Positions 50,082-61,070 of a stretch of 64,000 bases of DNA are shown here, in pieces (position 1 is the first letter of the stretch; each line of letters opens with the position of its first letter). This DNA is from Sparassis latifolia. Taxonomy: Eukaryota; Basidiomycota; Agaricomycetes; Polyporales; Sparassidaceae. The translations under genes were made by a program, and so were the position numbers. The notes beneath the pieces were generated by a model, which saw only the letters and a list, made by a program, of their open reading frames with translations, had not been told where the DNA came from and did not search any database. Location of the stretch: the NCBI GenBank assembly GCA_018466975.1, contig CM031556.1, forward strand, positions 1,674,001-1,738,000. Direction: 5' to 3'.

Positions 50082-51013
50082 ATGCGTACCCCGGTTGTCG
50101 CTTGTGCGGTCTTCGCAGCCACCGCTTTCTGCCCCTGGCACGTTCTTGCTGCGCCCGTCTCTTCTACAGGCGTCTTTGATCCGAGCCATTACCACACCAC
50201 GGCCGGCGGGAGCATGATCCACAACAACCCCCGCGAGCTCATGCTAGAGACAAGAGCCCCCCACAAGAACAAGCACGGGAAGAAGACGGCCATGGAGCCC
50301 CGCGATGACGTCGCTTCGAGTATCCTGGAAAGAAAGATTGAGCCCCGCAAGTACGTGTCGTCGGATCCTTTGACTGCCACCGTCCCAACCTTACGCTGTG
50401 CAGGATCAGCCCACGCCTTTCGAGTAGAGCACTCGACAAGGACACTGCCGGAGGAAACGCGTACAGCGGCTCGGCTGGCGATGCGTCTGGCGGCTCGGCT
50501 GGGCGGTATGTCAGCCTCCATTTCATACGTATACTCGTATCTGATCATACGTTTTCCCAGCGACACGTTGGGTGTAGACTACACCTACACCCGCGAGAAG
50601 CGTACGACGGACGCCGATACGCTGGGCGGGAACGCCTACACCGGCTCCACGGGGGACGCGAGTGGTGGTGGCGTCAGCAACGTCAGCAACGACGCCGGGA
50701 TGCCCACGATTATGAACGTAAACTCCAACAACGCAGGGCTCGGCGGCACCTCTGCCTCTGGGTGCTCTTCTGGCGGCCTTGGGAACAACAACGGCGCGGG
50801 CGGGAATGCGTACTCGGGCAGCTCTGGGAACGCGGAGGGCGGGAGTGTTAGCAACGTTGGCGGGATGTTCAACATGGATTCCAGTCAGTCGTTCCATGTT
50901 CTCGCTGCGGTCGTCCTTGCTTACGCCGATGTGTCACCTCTTCAGACAACGGAGGCGCGGCTGGATATTCTGAGTCGGGCTGCGCGACCGGCGGTAACAC
51001 CGTCTTGAAGTGA
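50082..51013 (+). CDS. secreted Gly/Asn/Ser-rich repeat protein A
   Basis: The start MRTPVVACAVFAATAF is a signal peptide, cut near VLAAPV. After a basic linker (KNKHGKKTAMEPRDD, with possible dibasic sites) come at least three related repeats of about 20 residues: GGNAYSGSAGDASGGS, GGNAYTGSTGDASGGGVSNV and GGNAYSGSSGNAEGGSVSNV, with NVNSNNAGLGG spacers and two late cysteines. Four exons are needed; the last intron leads to SNNGGAAGYSESGCATGGNT and a TGA at 51011. This repeat style is seen in other Agaricomycete secreted proteins of unknown role; I know of no established function. Paralogues lie at 51355-52662 and 53307-53951. Confidence 0.75.
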
Positions 51014-51354
51014 TCCGTCCGAGTTGTTTACGTTGCATCGCTGCTTCCTTGTCGCGCCGTTTGCATGTGTACATCTCACCATTTACATTCGATAATTGTA
51101 GCATCGCACGTCTAAGTACATCCACTCCTGGTATCTGCAGAACGTAGGCTCTGCAGGCGCATACTACTACGCCATTCGTTTATGTATAGCAGGCGCCAAC
51201 TTAAACCCGATTTCTGAAAATGCGTCCGTCGTAGCAGCATGGCATATGTTGACAAGATAGAGAAGCTACCGAAACACTATCATTACACGAACACCTTGCC
51301 ACGTAAGACCCAAGTATGAGACGTCGAGGACTCGGACAACGAAACCGCCGTAGA

Positions 51355-52662
51355 TCACACAGCGGCGACACCGGTCCTGGAGAGCCCGCCAACGCCGGGA
51401 GTGTTCGACTCCACGTCGTTGTTCACGTTTCCAGAGTTCGATACCGTGCCGCCGTTCGCCGAGCCTGGCGCCCCAGGATTCGCTTCGCCGCCCGGGTTCT
51501 GTCCGTCGCCTATACCCGGGATCCCAGCGCCCTGAATGCTCTGCCCGGGAGCGCCGTCTTGATCTGCGGAGAGCGAGGTCAATGATCGATGCAGCAGCAA
51601 GTATCAGAAGTTGGGGAGACCCACTGGAATCGGCGTCCTGGAAGACGGCGTTGTCCCCGGGCGGTGCGCTCCCGGCCGCCCCGACGGCGTCAGCAAAACT
51701 GGTGATGTCCTCGTTCTCGTTATCGCCCGTCTGCGGAGAAGCGTCGTCTGCGCTCGGGGCGGGCCGCTGACCGGGCACGCGCTGGTCGAGCCCAGAGAGC
51801 GAACCGGTGATGCCGTTTCTCCGACGGAACGCTGGCTTCGGACGTGCTTGAATTCCAGGTAACCCGAACGTCCTTTTAGCTGGCTTTGTGGCGGAGTAGG
51901 ACCCAAAGGTTGGCGGGGCTCCAGCACTCTCAGCGACCCTGCCCGCAGGAGAGGCGGTGTCCGCGGAAGTCACATTGGCGTTGTCGAAAACTAGCAAGAG
52001 CGTGGATAATCTGCAAGGCGAGTGACATCGGTGCGCTCACCATCCGCGACGTTGGGTTCTTTCAATGCAATGGCAGCCTCCGGCGCACCGAATGCCGGCG
52101 CCGCACCGGAATTGGGATCGCTACTGTCCGCTGAAGCACCTACGGCATTCTCCGTGCACGAGACCCCGCCCGACAAACCTGCCAACAGAGGTGAGAGTCA
52201 CTACCGTAAAACGGCGTGCGATGCGTCGGAGGACGTACTACCGGTGGTGACGATGCTGTATCCTGCGTTAGAGCCGTCCACGTTATTGGCACTGTCGCCT
52301 GACGCGCTCGAACCGTCGCACGTTCCGCTGTAGTTGTTCCCCAGCTGAGGCGCAGGCGGTCGCGCGGGCCTTTCCGGTCTCGGGTGTTGGTCGTCAGGCC
52401 TCTCGTAGCCTCTTGATACACCTCGCCTGCCAAGGTGGTCCTCGCCTACTTCGAGATCGGGGTTGGATAAGCCGTGGTCTGAGACACCCAGACCAAGATC
52501 CCGGCCGGAGTCCTGGACGTCGCGGTACACGCGACTGCCACGGGCGTCCGAAGCACCTGAGTTAGCGGACAGCGAGTTGGCATTCCCCACTGGAGTACTT
52601 GCTCCCGTCACCGTGAACGCAGCAGCAGCAAAGAGAGAGAAGGTGACGACAGGACTACGCAT
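51355..52662 (-). CDS. secreted Gly/Asn/Ser-rich protein B
   Basis: Signal peptide MRSPVVTFSLFAAAAFTVTG, close to that of protein A. Four exons join cleanly in frame: the first ends at AGYSIVTT, the second runs GLSGGVSCTENAVGASADSS to KEPNVAD, the third starts VFDNANVTSADTAS and ends FQDADSS, and the last gives DGAPGQSIQGAG to the C-terminus. Partial copies of the repeat logic are NYSGTCDGSSASGDSANNVD and GSANGGTVSNSGNVNN. The protein has few cysteines and is acidic to neutral. It is transcribed towards protein A, with stops 341 bp apart. Function unknown. Confidence 0.72.
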
Positions 52663-53306
52663 GGTGACTGAGTGCAGCTCGCAGTGTGGGGCAGAAGAGA
52701 GATTCGCGGGTGGTAAGAATGACAAAGGTGACTGGAAGAGCGAGCGGCGGACAGATCGCTTGTCAGCACATGGAAGAGGCTGACTGTAGCAAAGATGTCC
52801 GGGCATAAAGTACTGCAACGCCAGGCAGTCAGCAACTATCTAAAGGCCAACGTACGGACCTTGGTACACGTAGCAGTGTTATCAACGCGCGTGCGAGAGG
52901 GTCTCAGAATTGAGACTAGTTCAACGCATCATTCAGCTTCGAAGCCTTGAAGTCTGACTGGGCCGATAACCAAATAATAATGTCTATAATATTGTGGTGA
53001 GTCGTAAAGAACATATGTATCATTATATGCGCACTGCGTAAACGAAAAACGTACAGAGATATTGTACGCCACGACCCAGAGCTGCGCCCGATATGGCAAT
53101 AGGGTGTCCTGAAAAGGAAGGTGGTTTAGAAGACACGGCGGGCGATGAATATTGGGTGTCGAGGATATAAAGAGGAAAGCGAACGAAGCTCACCCACTTC
53201 GTGCCGCCAAGTACTGCGCCATTAGTATTGCGTTCGCTCCTTACTGTATCCTCAACTTAATCGTCGTCGTCGACAGCCCACAGCCTACCGCCAACTGGTC
53301 GTCACC
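52663..53306. other. divergent promoter region of secreted genes B and C
   Basis: An AT-rich centre (about 52970-53060) with ATAATAATG and TCTATAATATTG words. No gene seen. Confidence 0.45.
53166..53172 (+). promoter_or_regulatory. TATA box of secreted gene C
   Basis: TATAAAG lies about 135 bp upstream of the start codon at 53307. The position and sequence fit a fungal TATA box; it is a prediction. Confidence 0.5.
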
Positions 53307-53951
53307 ATGCGTAGCCCTATCATCGCCTTCTCCATCATGGCTGCGACCGTCAGCCCGACTCTCGTCTCCGCCATGCCCACGTCTCCCAACATGAACACCG
53401 CCGTCACCCACCCTCGCATCACCGAAGTTCAGCAGGGCGCCAACGCTCTCCCTCTCCGACGCCAGCTCCCCGCCGGTCTTCCTGGACCAGGCAGTGTACC
53501 CGGCGGTGTACCCGGCTTGGGGCTCCTCGCTGATCCTCCCACCCCTCCCCAGCCTGGACCTCCGTCCAACGCCAAGTCCGCCACCAACCTCGATACGACC
53601 GACATCACTCCGTACACGGAAGACGCGGGCGGGTCCATCCCCACTGATCCTGTCTCCGACGCCGCGGTTCCCTCTGACCCTGTATCCAACGCCGAGACCG
53701 TCTCGAATGCTAGCGCCATCCCCTCCAACGCTCAGGACGTGCCTGGAGTCGTCCCCAAAGAACCTGCCGAACCTATCGCTGCCAACATGGTTCCCTCGAA
53801 GCCTAACTCCGCCGTCGCCGCTGCAGTGCCTGCTTCCTCGCTCGCCGCCACCAAGAGGTCCATTGAGGCTCGTAGCAGTAAGCCTCGCCTTCGAACTCTC
53901 ACACTCACCTGAACTGAGCTCTTACTGTGCTTAGAAGCCCATCGCATTTGA
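53307..53951 (+). CDS. secreted Pro/Ala/Asn-rich protein C
   Basis: Signal peptide MRSPIIAFSIMAATVSPTLV with cleavage near SAMP. The mature part is low in complexity: a Gly/Pro stretch (PAGLPGPGSVPGG), then Asn/Asp/Pro-spaced units (DPVSDAAVPSDPVSNAETV) and AANMVPSKPNSAVAAAVP. The last intron (A|GTAAGC...CTTAG) leads to KAHRI and a TGA at 53949; without splicing the frame stops at 53912. There are no cysteines. The signal peptide resembles those of A and B, while the mature part does not, so shared ancestry rests mainly on the leader and position. Function unknown. Confidence 0.68.
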
Positions 53952-54446
53952 ACATCTCCCCAAGCAGGTCAAAGATTGCGGGCGGTGGTCATTGACAATG
54001 GCGCTGGCGATTTGTCTGTGTGGATGCGTTAGTGGCGGGTGATATACCTCAGATATAATCCTGTAACTTTTGTCTTGATATATAACTTCAGCGCGCAAGA
54101 GTCAGTTCGGGTTGGCACTGAAACATACGGGCAGATAAGTGCTTATAACACGTTGTCAATTGAAGAATAAAAAAGGTTGGAAAAAAGCAACGGAGGCCTA
54201 TTTCATCGGCGGAACAAGAGGTCGAGACAGTATGAGCCGCTTTCTGATCAGATGCACATGTGAGGTACTACAGCTAACACGAACAGAAGGGATTTTCACG
54301 GAACAGAGTTGGGGAAACTAAATAACACTATGAACAAACAGCATCACAGGCGATACGAGAGAAGCTGTAATAGCACAGTTTAACGACACACGATGGACGG
54401 ACGCTACATTCATCATTCATTCATTTGATAGTTCTGCGGGAGACTT
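53952..54446. other. intergenic between convergent genes
   Basis: 3' flanks of secreted gene C and the RNA-binding protein gene. A CATTCATTCATT run is at about 54410-54424. Nothing else is recognised. Confidence 0.4.
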
Positions 54447-55961
54447 TCAGGCAGATCCCTGATGCTGAGGATCTTGGCCAGCAGCTTGTTGGCCATAATA
54501 GCCTGCGAGTAAACCAAATCAGTGAATCTCTCTGAACAGCGCGAGCGCGTCGCTTACCACCCCAATAATTTGAATAATAAGAGCTGGGATCAGCACCAGC
54601 CCACTGTGCCTGCGCAGCCTGCCCTGCGGCAGCGGTGGGATCGGCGACACCGGCCTGGGCACCTGCGCTCATCGCCATTCCTGTAGTCCCAGGGCTGCCC
54701 ATGCCTGGCGCAGCTGCGCCAGTAGCACCAGTGCCAGCCGCCTGGCCAGGGAAGCCAGCGTAGCCAGTGAAGCCAGGGTACTGACCATAAGTGTTAGGCT
54801 GAGGCATGCCGTACATTGGCTATGAAAATTTACTGAGCTAAAAAATCGCGCTACACACAGATCGGTTGCACGCACCACATTCGCATACGGCGCGGCAGCA
54901 GGAGTAGGGCTCAATGAGCCTGAGGAAAGAGCCGTTCCGCCATCGGCGCGGTCCTTGCCCCAACTGCATTTGATGGGACGTCCGTGCACCATCTGGCCCT
55001 GCAGCTGTACGATTGCCATCGCAGCATGCTCATGCGTATCCAGCTTGACGAACGCAAAGCCACGGTCGGCCTGCATGCGGATCTCGGAGAGGTAGCCGAT
55101 GGACTGGAAGAGCGGAATGAGGTCCGCCTGCGTACAGTATGGCACCAGATTGCCGACGTAAACCGTGCTGTTGTACGCGGGCGTCTGCTGAACGACGGAC
55201 TCGTACGAGAGCGGGCCGCCCTGGAAGTTGATCGGTGCCGGTGCACCGCCTCCCATGCCGGGGGGGCTCCGTCCGGGAATACCACCACTCGGAGGCGCGC
55301 CCTGCGTCTTCTGGTTGGCCCAGTTGACGCGGATCGCGCGTGAACCCAGCCACTCGCCGTTCATGGTGGCGATGGCCTGTTCCGCGTCGGTTTTATCGCG
55401 GAAGGCGAGGAAACCGTACCCGCGCGACTTGCCCGAGTTCATGTCCCACATCACACGAGCATCCGAGAGCGTGCCGAATGCGCTGAAGGCCTTCGCGAGC
55501 ACCTCGTCGTTGACTTCGGGACTGAGATCGCCGACGAAAACGTGATAGTGGCTGCTCGTGTCCTCCTTGTTCTGCTGGCCCTGATACGCCCAGTTGACAC
55601 GGATCTCGGTATCGAAGATCTTGCGTCCGTTGAGCGTCTGGAGGGCAGTCTCCGCAGCGCGCATGTCCATGTATTCGACGAAGCCGTAGTTGAGGCCACC
55701 ATGCTGGTAGTTGCGGTCGGGGATGATCTTCACATGCTGCACGGGCCCAGCCACGGCAAAGATCTCGGTAAGCATGTACTCTGTTACCCGGGGACTCAGA
55801 TTCCCGACGTAGAGGTGAGCACGCCTCTGCTAGTCACAACCGCAACCATACACGAGATCCAAAAGATCAGTGGGAGAAGGCATTGTCAGTCGCTCGCATG
55901 CTCAGAAGAGTGTCAGAAAACTTACCGGGGCCTCAGCAGCCATCGGACTCATAGGATTCAT
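54447..55961 (-). CDS. PUB1: RNA-binding protein with three RRMs (TIA-1/Pub1 type)
   Basis: Binds U-rich or AU-rich RNA and is associated with mRNA stability and stress granules. The start MNPMSPMAAEAP is followed by RRM1 (LTEIFAVAGPVQHVKIIPD, NYGFVEYMD), RRM2 (YHVFVGDLSPEVNDEVL, SRGYGFLAFRD) and RRM3 (TVYVGNLVPYCTQADLIPLF, DRGFAFVKLDTHEHA, KCSWGKDR). The three-RRM order and KCSWGK ending are typical of TIA-1/Pub1. The tail is rich in Gly, Ala, Gln and Tyr (FTGYAGFPGQAAG, YYSNYWGG), a prion-like region. The first coding exon is short and followed by an intron. The final exon gives YYGQQAAGQDPQHQGSA. Confidence 0.9.
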
Positions 55962-56421
55962 GATGACAGAAAGATAATGAAATCGTCAGGCCTAGAGGAG
56001 AGTTGTATGAGTACGCGAGATGGGCTGAGATGAGAGGAAGATTTACAACAGGAAATCGACAAGAGACGGGAAGGGGAGAAGATATAAGTCCGATAAACAG
56101 ACAGACGAATAGATGAGACAGAGAGACGAGAGAGGAGGAGAGAGACGAGAGAAAAACGGAGAGAAGAGAGAGGAAAATGGACGGAGAGACAACTGCACTA
56201 GTCAGGAGACAGAGTGAGAGTTACGTTCTGCGAAAGCTGCGAACGCCCTCCGAACGCCGGCTATCTCCGTGCCCCAGATAATCATCAGCCACACGTATCT
56301 CGACCTCCCTGTTTCGAGTCCCGGGCTCAACGTTTCCAGTCGTTATTTTCATCACCTTACGCGAGATTTTTCACGGGAAGATGCGTTCCAGAGCGTGCAT
56401 AGCATTAATGATTGTACACCA
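55962..56421. other. intergenic upstream of the RNA-binding protein gene
   Basis: Holds the 5' region of the RNA-binding protein gene and the 3' flank of prohibitin. The purine-rich block at 56097-56190 is listed separately. Confidence 0.4.
56097..56190. repeat. purine-rich tract
   Basis: About 94 bases that are almost entirely A and G on the + strand, with many GAGA and GAGACGAGAG units. On the transcribed (minus) strand of the RNA-binding protein gene it would be a pyrimidine-rich promoter or 5' leader about 140 bp upstream of the start codon. CT-rich promoter stretches are common upstream of highly expressed fungal genes. Confidence 0.75.
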
Positions 56422-57701
56422 CTACTTCTGGCTAGGTACATTCAACAACACATTCCCACCACTGCTCGGGATGTATGTCACATTCGGATTGCCAGCAAGC
56501 GACTGCACGATCGCCTTGCTTGCCTCGATCTTCCGGAACGTGACGAATGCCTCCCCTGCCTTGTCCAGAGCCCGCGAAATAGTCGCCGCCGCCTCGGCCT
56601 CACCTTCCGCCCGGATGACCGCCGCCTGCCGTTCTTGCTCAGCCTGAGAAGAGAAAGACAGTCAATGAGGACGTAAGCACTCTCGGCTATATATCCGACT
56701 GGCCTTCTCCACGATGAATTTTGCACGCTCCGCGTCTGCGACGAATCGTAAGTCAGTTGATGAAACTTTCACCTGTAATCCGAGACACACCTTGCTGAGC
56801 AATCTGCTTCGCCTCTACGGCCTGCATACGCGATCTGTCAGTGTCAACATCCAACCGACGCCGGACTTATAGTACCTGAGTGAATTCCTAGAGGACAAAC
56901 ACGTTAGCCTTATCACAAGGGAAAGAGTCGCGAATCCCACCTTTCCGAACGTGAGGTGAGTGATGGACACATCCTCCAACGTGATGTTGAATTCACCGGC
57001 ACGCTGGAGGAGGTCCTCCCTGATGCGCGATGACACCTTTAGCAAGCGTAAGCAGTGAGATGCATGATCTAAATGACGGTCAGCAAGTTCTGTACTGACT
57101 ACTTCTCGTTGAGTGATCAGCTCTGCAGCATCAAACTGGGCGACAATGCTCTTCAGGACTTCATTTCCAATTGATGGGAGAACCCTCTCGTCGTAATCCA
57201 GACCGAGACCCTGGTAGATCCTCGGAAGGTGCTCGATGTTTGGGCGAGAGAGCACTCGAAGAGTGATAGAGACCATTTGGAGATCTTTTGAACCAGTGGT
57301 GGTCGAGATGTTCTAGCGCACACACCCGAAATTAGAGAGCATGAACGGAGTACGAACAGCTTCACTCACTCGGGGCTTGATGCGGCAGTCATAGAGGATT
57401 GCCCGCTGCAGCCAAGGGACTAGGAAATGTGTGCCTTCAGGCTTGGCCTGTCAGGAGAGGGTGTAGGTGTTCAACCTGCCCGCCACGAGAAAATCACACC
57501 ACTCACTGTATCCTTAACACCGGCGAACCTGTCGAACATGACGGCTCGGTACCCTCCTGGAACATCATAGATGCTGGCCTGGATGAGGGCAGCAGCAATT
57601 GCCACAGGGACTGGACGATGACTGTGTTGAGTAAATCCTACGTGCATACGACGTTAGCCAGACTTACTTATGAGGCGATTCGCCGTCTGAAAGAGAGCCA
57701 T
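56422..57701 (-). CDS. PHB1: prohibitin 1
   Basis: Subunit of the ring complex in the mitochondrial inner membrane that stabilises membrane proteins. The start [11 protein letters not shown] precedes an intron and a hydrophobic anchor ([15 protein letters not shown]). Next come [100 protein letters not shown], then the coiled coil with [20 protein letters not shown] and [11 protein letters not shown]. These match Phb1 rather than Phb2. The length of about 275 residues is usual. About seven exons are joined; one intron lies within the QREVVS region. Confidence 0.93.
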
Positions 57702-58151
57702 GGCGAGACAGAGCGACGACTATGCTGAGAGATGTGGTCAGACTCGGTGAAGGAGAGACAACGCGTTTTGCTCCGGCGGAAGAAGCGCGTCACCCCCAAC
57801 GTGCGCGTGACCTTTCGATCATGATGGCCATTTAGCTGCAGGGTGAATTCTTTCTCACTCACTCGAATTAATTTCATTTAATTTATTTAATTTTCGCCGA
57901 CCCTACCACTATAAGTAGACTGCCATCATGATTCTCAAGTGTACAGACTCAGACTGAACGCGTACGTGCGCGTATTCCATGCACCGTACGTGTATTTTAT
58001 GGAGGACCAACCACTTTTCTATCCACGAAGGTCCCCCGTATGCATGGATATAGAAGCGCTTTCCAGGCAAGTGCGAAACTCAAGTTGCATGCCCAAGGGT
58101 GATGGCATATGCAGTACTTGTGCACCACGAGATTCATCTCTTCTCACATCA
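57702..58151. other. intergenic, with copy 1 of a 24-bp motif
   Basis: Contains an AATTAATTTCATTTAATTTA low-complexity run near 57866-57892 followed by the motif at 57901-57924, also found at 60694-60717. No gene seen. Confidence 0.45.
57901..57924 (+). repeat. 24-bp dispersed direct repeat, copy 1
   Basis: Begins CCCTACCACTATA and ends AGACTGCC. It matches 60694-60717 in the same orientation with two differences. The two copies flank the asparagine-synthetase-like gene. Confidence 0.7.
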
Positions 58152-60649
58152 CTATCGGTTCAAAAGTAGATCACCCTTCCGGTCACCCTCTCCTGGTATC
58201 ATTCTCGCAGAATGACTGCCGAACTGCATAGCCCGCTTTTTCCTCGCGCTCGCCTCTATCAGCCCCACCTTCCTCGCCGCCAGTCTCAAGAGCAACTTCT
58301 CCCCCAGCCCCGCCTCTAACCTCGGATCCGTCTTCATGTGCACCGGTAGCCGGGCGAGGAAGGAGACGACAGAGAGGGAGAGAAAGGGATGTCGTGTTTC
58401 CTTGCCGTGGGATGAGATGACCCGGTCATCTCGGCCCAAGTTTCTTGTCGGTATTCGATCAAGCTCCAGCTGTAGCTGCAATGGGGTTAGGTGAGACCGT
58501 ATATCAGTGCGAGTCTGAAACGAACCTCGTCTACGATTGCCTGCCACCCAGCCGCCTTGAACGCCGTGCGATGGCGGCCATACCCACCGAGGAGCTCGTC
58601 AGAGCCCAGTCCATTGAGGAGTACGCGAGCAGGCGTTGTGTACGGCTGCGCAGGTGCTCCTGGACAACTCCGAACTTGGCCGACACCTCTTGCAGCAAAG
58701 TACAACGCGACTGCAAGACTCTGTATCAGTGTTAGCAAGGTTCTTTTCTCAGTTCCCCGTTGATCACGCACCAGATCCATAACTGTTCGACCGGGAAACA
58801 TAAGTGCTTCGACGATTGACCGAGCGCCTTGAGATTCCTGCTCAAGTCAGTGCTAGATATGGCTTGCAGAGGGTTGAACTGACCTCGTAGGGAACGTTAA
58901 TCTCGACCTGTGGGTTACCATTAGAGTAGACCAAAAGCTGTAAGTTTATGGGAGCTCACAAAATTCCACACCCTAGCTGGACACAACCTCCTTAACTCCT
59001 CAACTTCCTTGAGCCCTGTCAGCCGGTCCGGTACGTCGTAAGAGACTTGCACCGTAGAGTAGTCGAGCGGGTCCCGCAGTTTCTGCTTCTTTTCCCTCTT
59101 TGGCAGCCCGCCGATGTTTCCCTCCACTTGCACGGAGATTTTCCGTGGGTTCTCAAATGCAACGTTCAGGAGGTCAATGGGCTCGTCCGGATCTACATGA
59201 CTGCGACAGGATATGAGTTGTACTGTTTCAATTGGACCGAACGGCTAGCTTACCGACTGGCTAAGAATGCCAACATCGTAGAGTCTATACCCCCGCTGAA
59301 AAGGACGGCCACTTTGGCTTGCCCAGAAGACGCGCTGACGCAGCACGATTGAGTTAAGACACGCATAACAGATTGCACCAAGGTTTGAACAGTAAACGGA
59401 CCTGCTCCTAGGTATGTTGCGCACTCTGAGCATTACGCTCCTGTCTAAGTGGGCCGTCAATTCATCCACTGCGAATGACAGGTGCGCTGGGATATGATCC
59501 AAGTCTTGCACCATTGGGGGATCATCGGGCAGTTGAACGTTGACCTTAGGAAGTCTAGCCTGAGATCCTGCATATGTGAGTATGCTCGGAAGGGAAAAGG
59601 GGAAACGTTTTGTCCAAAGATAGCTTACAAATGGCACATTCAACTCATATCCGTGCCGAGGAATTGTCTCAAAGCACCGCTGAAAGTTAGCCTCGACCTG
59701 CATGACCAGAAGTATGAGACAAGGCGAACACCACGTTGTAGAGGAATATACCAACACTTTCTCCGCTGCCCAGCTCGGCGGCATCGAGACAGTATATCTG
59801 TTCTGTCGGAAGTTCCTCTAGATTATACGCTGGGTGAGCTCCTGCTGACACTGATGTCAACAAGAAGTAAGGATTCGCCCTAGTCGGTTTGTGGATCAAC
59901 AGAGACCGTCGGCCGAGAGGATCCCGTGCGAAGTAGATACGTCGAGAAGATTTCTGAAGACAGTGTGAGTGCACAAAGAAGAGATAATTGGCTCAAGCAT
60001 ACCTGATAATACACAACGGCATAGCTGGAAGAAATAATTAGGTTTAACCTCCCTTCAATACGGTATGGCTGCGTACGGTCCCTCGATGCTGCCCAAGACG
60101 TCTCGTATTTCTTCCGGTGTTTTTCGTGTTTGGAGAAGGGCTGAGAGCTCCTTGCCGTCATTCTCATCGGGCGCGATCTAATATGTTGTGGAGTCAATTC
60201 CGACGACATCTTCCACGAAATTTCACGGAATGTCTCCGCAAGCAAGTACTGACAGACATGCCCTCGAATATCTGCCATGCATTTCGTTCTGTCAGTAAAT
60301 GCCCCACGCACTGGATAAATGAATTACAAACTTCTCCGTTCCAACACAGAACATTTCCGTCAGGGTCAATGTGCGGTTGCGCAACGGCCGCCTCTCCCCT
60401 CAATCGCAGCTCGGATGCAAAAAAGGTCAATGCAATTCTCTGGACGGTTATATGCACAGTTTCCTGCGCGTCTGGGCCTGTAGCACGGCGAGGCTGAGTC
60501 TCTGGAGCAAGATTGGTATATGCGCACAAACCACGAGCAGCATTTGCAAGCTGGAGTTTTCCCAGAAGTTGCGAGAGGTTTGAGGCTGAAGTCTCGTTGC
60601 CGTCGTCCTGAGAAACCGCACTTCGGAGGGAGAAGAAGATCCCGCACAT
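58152..60649 (-). CDS. asparagine synthetase domain-containing protein (ASNSD1/YML096W-like)
   Basis: A class II glutamine-amidotransferase domain fused to a PP-loop synthetase domain. The start at 60649 exposes Cys2 (MCGIFFSLRS), the usual nucleophile; an in-frame ATG five codons upstream is also possible, and Cys2 argues against it. The amidotransferase part has LCWNGEVFEGM and RIYFARDPLGRRSLL. The synthetase part has the ATP-binding VLFSGGIDSTMLAFLA, then DLLNVAFENPRK, RVLLNGLGSDELLGGYGRHR and GKETRHPFLS. These features fit the ASNSD1 branch rather than Asn1/Asn2. About ten exons are joined. The biological role of this branch is not established. Confidence 0.85.
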
Positions 60650-61070
60650 GGATGTTTTAGCCAAGGTCGTTCACAGAGGATCAACCAAAACTACCCTACC
60701 ACTATAGGGAGACTGCCGAACAAGCACCAATTTTTTTCCACATGGTCTGCAGTGGGCCTTCGCTACAACCCATCACTGACATACTTCTACCTCGGCGTGA
60801 TCGCACGAAACTCACCAATGAAAGAATGAATGCTTCAGTTCGAATTCCAACAAACAAACGGTACCAATACAAGAAGAATGACTGCTTCATTTATTGCGTT
60901 CTAGCGATACATCGCATCGGTCTTCCCCTTCCAACTATCGAAGCAACTCGAACACGCGCAGCGTAACGTACAAAGTGGCTAGCCTGACCGTTAGAAAACA
61001 TACAAAGTCTACATTGCTGCAAAATCCACTGCTTGTAACTCGCGTACGCATGCAACGCGGGGCGCGCCAT
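60650..61070. other. intergenic, with copy 2 of a 24-bp motif
   Basis: 5' region of the asparagine-synthetase-like gene and 3' flank of GND1. Apart from the motif at 60694-60717 nothing is recognised. Confidence 0.4.
60694..60717 (+). repeat. 24-bp dispersed direct repeat, copy 2
   Basis: Begins CCCTACCACTATA and ends AGACTGCC. It starts about 45 bp upstream of the asparagine-synthetase-like start codon. The other copy is at 57901-57924. Confidence 0.7.
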
